Origin: Erysipelotrichaceae bacterium
GTDB taxonomy: Bacteria > Bacillota_I > Bacilli_A > Erysipelotrichales > Erysipelotrichaceae
DNA length: 17,004 bases
Direction of reading: 5' to 3'
NCBI GenBank assembly: GCA_021442745.1
Contig: JABUSI010000241.1
Location: 1 to 17,004 of the forward strand
Each line of letters begins with the position of its first letter. The first letter of the stretch is position 1. The notes beneath the pieces were generated by a model that was not told the DNA's origin, did not search any database, and saw only the letters and a program-made list of their open reading frames with translations. The position numbers were made by a program, and so were the translations under genes. Positions 14,488-17,004 of the stretch are shown here, piece after piece.

Positions 14488-15849
14488 TTATAAATCCAGT
14501 AATTTTAAAATAGCATGAACGTAGATTTCCGTCTGCCGGTCGATATCGTTCAATGTGATGAATTCGTCGTTGTCGTGCATGTGGGTGTTGCCGGTATCCG
14601 CAAAACTTCCGCCGAAGGCGATGCAGTTGTGAATGCCTTTGGCATACGTACCGCCTCCCATGGTAACCGGTTTGGAATCGGTATCACCGGTTACTTCCTG
14701 ATACGATTGCAACAATACGGATACCAGATCGGAATCCATCGGGAAGAACAACGGTTCTCCGGTTCTGTGAATCGTAACGGAACCTAAGTTGCGTGCCTTG
14801 GTAGCATTCAGCATGCCTTCCGTAATCTGTTCGCTGTGCATGGTTACCGGGAACCGGATGTCGATGGTTCCGGAAACAACACCGTTTTCGGTATGAATGA
14901 CACCGACGTTCAGGGTTAACTTGCCGTATTCGTCTTCAAAGTCAATGTTCATCTTTTCGCCGTTGTATCCTAAGCCGATGACATCATGATAGAATTCCAC
15001 AAACGGATCCTGCATACCGGCAACGTACAAGCCTTCGATGGCATAACTGATCGCATTGACGCCGACTTCCGGAGTGGAAGCGTGTGCGGCAGAACCGATG
15101 ACGACTACTGTTGTTGTATCGCCATTGACCGTTTCCGTATAAGAAATGTTGTGTTCATTGAAGAAACGGTTTAATTGATCGGAATCATAGGAATCTGTTT
15201 CCGCTTCGATTGTTACTTTTGCGCAGACGACGTTGGAAACCGTACCACCGTTGATGGAACGGATTTTGACAACCGGGCAATGGAAGGATGCACCTACCAT
15301 ACCTTTTTCCCCATGACATCCCGGGAACGGTCCGTCCGGTGTAAATCCGTAATCAATGTGACCTTCTTTTTCTACGTAATGAGCCAGACAGCGGGAACCG
15401 CTTTCTTCGTTGCATCCCATAATCAGCCGGACTCTCTTGTTCATGTCGGGACGTAATTGCTTGACGATTGACATCGCAATCATTGCACAGACAACCGGAC
15501 CCTTGTCGTCGCTGGTACCACGGCCGTACAGTCTGCCGTCTTTCAGCGTTGCGGTAAACGGGTCGGTTGACCAGCCGTCGGATACCGGAACAACGTCCAG
15601 ATGCCCGATGACACCAATCAGTTTTTCACCGGAACCCATTTCGGCATATCCGGCGTAATTGTCTAAGTTCTTTGTGGTAAATCCGTAGGATTCACACATT
15701 TTCAATGCCGCTTCGAGTACTTTGGCATTCTCGAAACCGAACGGTGTCGGTGCTTCGTTCAGATTCTCTACACTCGGATAGGAAACCAGGGTCGTAATGT
15801 TGTCGATGATTTCCTGACGGCGGCTTTTTACCATGTCTTTGATGTTCAT
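14488..15849 (-). CDS. pepV: Dipeptidase PepV, M20 zinc peptidase
   Basis: The product is 453 residues, close to the usual PepV size. It is a cytosolic di-zinc aminopeptidase family member that splits dipeptides in the last step of peptide use. Expected residues are present: His83 and Asp85 in GHLDVVP, the bridging Asp115 in GRGTSDDKGP, the general base Glu148 and zinc ligand Glu149 in NEESG, Asp172 in FTPDGPFP, and a C-terminal histidine (His423 or His425) in NTHMHDNDEF. A large lid domain (about 190-380) replaces dimer contacts, as in PepV. The ribosome site AGGAGGA (15856-15862 on the minus strand) is 6 bases from the ATG. It converges on malic enzyme and diverges from asnA. Confidence 0.95.
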   Translation of the reverse strand: MNIKDMVKSRRQEIIDNITTLVSYPSVENLNEAPTPFGFENAKVLEAALKMCESYGFTTKNLDNYAGYAEMGSGEKLIGVIGHLDVVPVSDGWSTDPFTATLKDGRLYGRGTSDDKGPVVCAMIAMSIVKQLRPDMNKRVRLIMGCNEESGSRCLAHYVEKEGHIDYGFTPDGPFPGCHGEKGMVGASFHCPVVKIRSINGGTVSNVVCAKVTIEAETDSYDSDQLNRFFNEHNISYTETVNGDTTTVVVIGSAAHASTPEVGVNAISYAIEGLYVAGMQDPFVEFYHDVIGLGYNGEKMNIDFEDEYGKLTLNVGVIHTENGVVSGTIDIRFPVTMHSEQITEGMLNATKARNLGSVTIHRTGEPLFFPMDSDLVSVLLQSYQEVTGDTDSKPVTMGGGTYAKGIHNCIAFGGSFADTGNTHMHDNDEFITLNDIDRQTEIYVHAILKLLDL

Positions 15850-15875
15850 ATTCCATCCTCCTAAAAACTGTTATT

Positions 15876-15881
15876 ATTATA
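15876..15881 (-). promoter_or_regulatory. Putative -10 box of pepV
   Basis: On the minus strand TATAAT occurs at 15881-15876, 26 bases before the pepV start codon. A -35 box is not clear; TTTTTA-like sequence lies at about the right distance. Confidence 0.5.
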
Positions 15882-15900
15882 TCTCTGTTTTCCACTCATA

Positions 15901-15934
15901 AAAAGGAAAAGATGGCAGTTCGTATACCACCATC
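15901..15934 (-). other. Hairpin with T-rich tail resembling a T-box terminator core
   Basis: Reading the minus strand, GATGG (15934-15930) pairs with CCATC (15915-15911), and TTTTCC followed by more T comes next. The left arm continues as GGTGGTATACG, which recalls the T-box consensus GGTGGTACCGCG. The stem is only 5 bp, no upstream stem I is visible, and the pepV -10 box lies downstream of it, so a working T-box is unlikely. Confidence 0.25.
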
Positions 15935-15971
15935 GCGAGGAAAAAAATGAATAAAATAACTAACGACTATA

Positions 15972-16000
15972 TTGTAGAATGCTTATGAAAAGTTTACAAT
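15972..16000 (+). promoter_or_regulatory. Putative asnA promoter
   Basis: TTGTAG (15972-15977) and TACAAT (15995-16000) are separated by 17 bases. Transcription would begin near 16007, inside the palindrome described next, with a leader of about 70 bases before the asnA start. Confidence 0.55.
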
Positions 16001-16059
16001 ACTTTATGAAAAGATTTCATAAACATTTCACATTTCTATGATATTTTTTCATTCATAAG
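15982..16059 (+). promoter_or_regulatory. Nested TTATGAA operator array before asnA
   Basis: Four half-sites are visible. TTATGAAAAG occurs at 15983-15992 and again at 16004-16013, exactly 21 bases (two helical turns) apart. The second one is half of a perfect 9-bp inverted repeat, arms TTTATGAAA and TTTCATAAA around AGA (16003-16023). A further inverted copy, TTCATAAG, is at 16052-16059. The sites flank the -10 box and cover the start point, which suits a repressor. I do not recognise the regulator. Confidence 0.6.
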
Positions 16060-16075
16060 TTTTGGAGGGAAGAAT

Positions 16076-17004
16076 ATGGGCTCATTTATCATCCCGAAAG
16101 GGTATCATTCCTACTTGGATCTGAAGAAAACCGAGTTGGCAATCAAACATGTAAAAGATTTTTTTGAACGGGAACTGACGGTACAGCTGAATTTAATCCG
16201 GGTATCCGCTCCGTTATTTGTAAGACCGGAAACGGGTTTAAACGATAATCTGAACGGTGTGGAACGACCGGTAGCGTTTGACGTACCGGATGTGGACAAT
16301 ACCACGGCGGAAATCGTACATTCTCTGGCGAAGTGGAAACGGGATGCGTTAGGACGTTACGGTTTTGCGGTCGGGGAAGGATTGTATACCGATATGAATG
16401 CGATTCGCCGGGATGAAGAAACCGATAATATCCATTCCGTATACGTCGACCAGTGGGACTGGGAAAAGGTCATCCGTAAGGAAGACCGGAATGTGGAGAC
16501 ACTGATGGAAACGGTAAATGCCGTATATGAAGCATTGAAAATTACCGAAAAATACATTCACAACAAGTACGGAATCAAACCGATTCTGCCTCCGACCATT
16601 TCTTTTGTGACGACACAACAACTGGAAGATGCCTATCCGGATAAAACGGCCAGAGAGCGGGAATACATTTACTGCAAGGAACACGGTGCGGCATTTATCA
16701 TGCAGATCGGCAAAACGTTGCGAAGCGGAAAGAAACACGACGGCAGAGCACCGGACTATGACGACTGGGAACTGAACGGAGACATCGTTCTGTGGAACGA
16801 TATTCTGGACCGTGCCTTCGAGATTTCATCCATGGGAATCAGAGTGGACGAGGAGGCAATGGCGCGCCAGCTTAAGCTTGCCGGCGCAGAGGAAAGAGCA
16901 GAAATGGATTTCCATAAGAAGATTCTCAATAAGGAGCTTCCGTACACGATAGGCGGAGGAATCGGACAGTCGAGACTTTGCATGTACTTCCTGAGAAAGG
17001 CTCA
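16076..17004 (+). CDS. asnA: Aspartate-ammonia ligase (asparagine synthetase A), 3' truncated by window
   Basis: AsnA makes asparagine from aspartate, ammonia and ATP and has a class II aminoacyl-tRNA-synthetase-like fold. About 309 of an expected 330 or so residues are present. Family marks are VRPETGLNDNLNGVERPV (about 44-60), HSLAKWKR near 82-89, VGEGLYTDMNAIRRDEE, SVYVDQWDWE (about 122-131), KKHDGRAPDYDDW, the motif SSMGIRVD and the final TIGGGIGQSRL. GGAGGG (16064-16069) lies 6 bases before ATG 16076. The frame is intact to the window end. Codon use changes in about the last 60 codons (CTT/CTC for Leu, AAG only for Lys, more GAG), unlike the rest of the gene, so the 3' end may come from another source. 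Confidence 0.96.
   Translation, partial: MGSFIIPKGYHSYLDLKKTELAIKHVKDFFERELTVQLNLIRVSAPLFVRPETGLNDNLNGVERPVAFDVPDVDNTTAEIVHSLAKWKRDALGRYGFAVGEGLYTDMNAIRRDEETDNIHSVYVDQWDWEKVIRKEDRNVETLMETVNAVYEALKITEKYIHNKYGIKPILPPTISFVTTQQLEDAYPDKTAREREYIYCKEHGAAFIMQIGKTLRSGKKHDGRAPDYDDWELNGDIVLWNDILDRAFEISSMGIRVDEEAMARQLKLAGAEERAEMDFHKKILNKELPYTIGGGIGQSRLCMYFLRKA

Noticed and set aside
15947..15988. A 13-codon frame (MNKITNDYIVECL) with GCGAGG upstream and two Asn codons, like an attenuation leader peptide for asnA.
   Set aside because: The best asnA promoter (15972-16000) lies inside and after it, so it would not be in the transcript, and no terminator/antiterminator pair follows it. Chance is the simpler reading.

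Overview
The window looks like ordinary chromosomal DNA of a Bacillota bacterium, probably a Bacilli/Erysipelotrichia-type lineage. The reasons are strong Shine-Dalgarno sites of the AGGAGG type, a ComK-family protein, PepV, ammonia-dependent AsnA, a two-subunit class I fumarase with an NAD-type malic enzyme, and a lipoprotein-type substrate-binding protein. The lineage call is inference from gene content. I see no rRNA, tRNA, CRISPR array or insertion sequence.

Layout. (1) 2-1444 is the 3' part of clpB, cut by the window edge and closed by a terminator. (2) 1512-3277 is a two-gene unit, a LUD-domain protein and a tocopherol-cyclase-like protein, with a terminator that overlaps the last stop codon. 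(3) 3348-7431 is a tightly packed run: a short ComK-like regulator, rmuC, and a MacAB-type adaptor, ATPase and FtsX-like permease. (4) 7560-11449 is an AfuABC/FbpABC-type importer (lipoprotein, ATPase, fused double permease) with its own promoter, a dyad downstream of that promoter, and a perfect 12-bp hairpin inside the start of the ATPase gene. (5) 11516-14459 is a four-gene unit with overlapping genes: fumarase alpha, fumarase beta, a DUF523 (TudS-like) cysteine protein and malic enzyme. Together the enzymes would take fumarate through malate to pyruvate. (6) A shared terminator separates this unit from convergent pepV (14488-15849, minus strand). (7) The pepV/asnA divergent spacer holds promoters for both directions and a nested set of TTATGAA half-sites, followed by asnA, which runs off the window end.

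Most genes are well-known families. The points most worth a second look are the ComK-like/RmuC pairing with a ComK that lacks the C-terminal MecA-binding region, the DUF523 gene overlapping both metabolic neighbours, the LUD plus tocopherol-cyclase-like pair, the intragenic hairpin in the importer operon, the asnA operator, and an abrupt change of codon use in the last roughly 200 bases that may mark an assembly chimera or a recombination junction. I found no convincing wholly new defence or mobile system.
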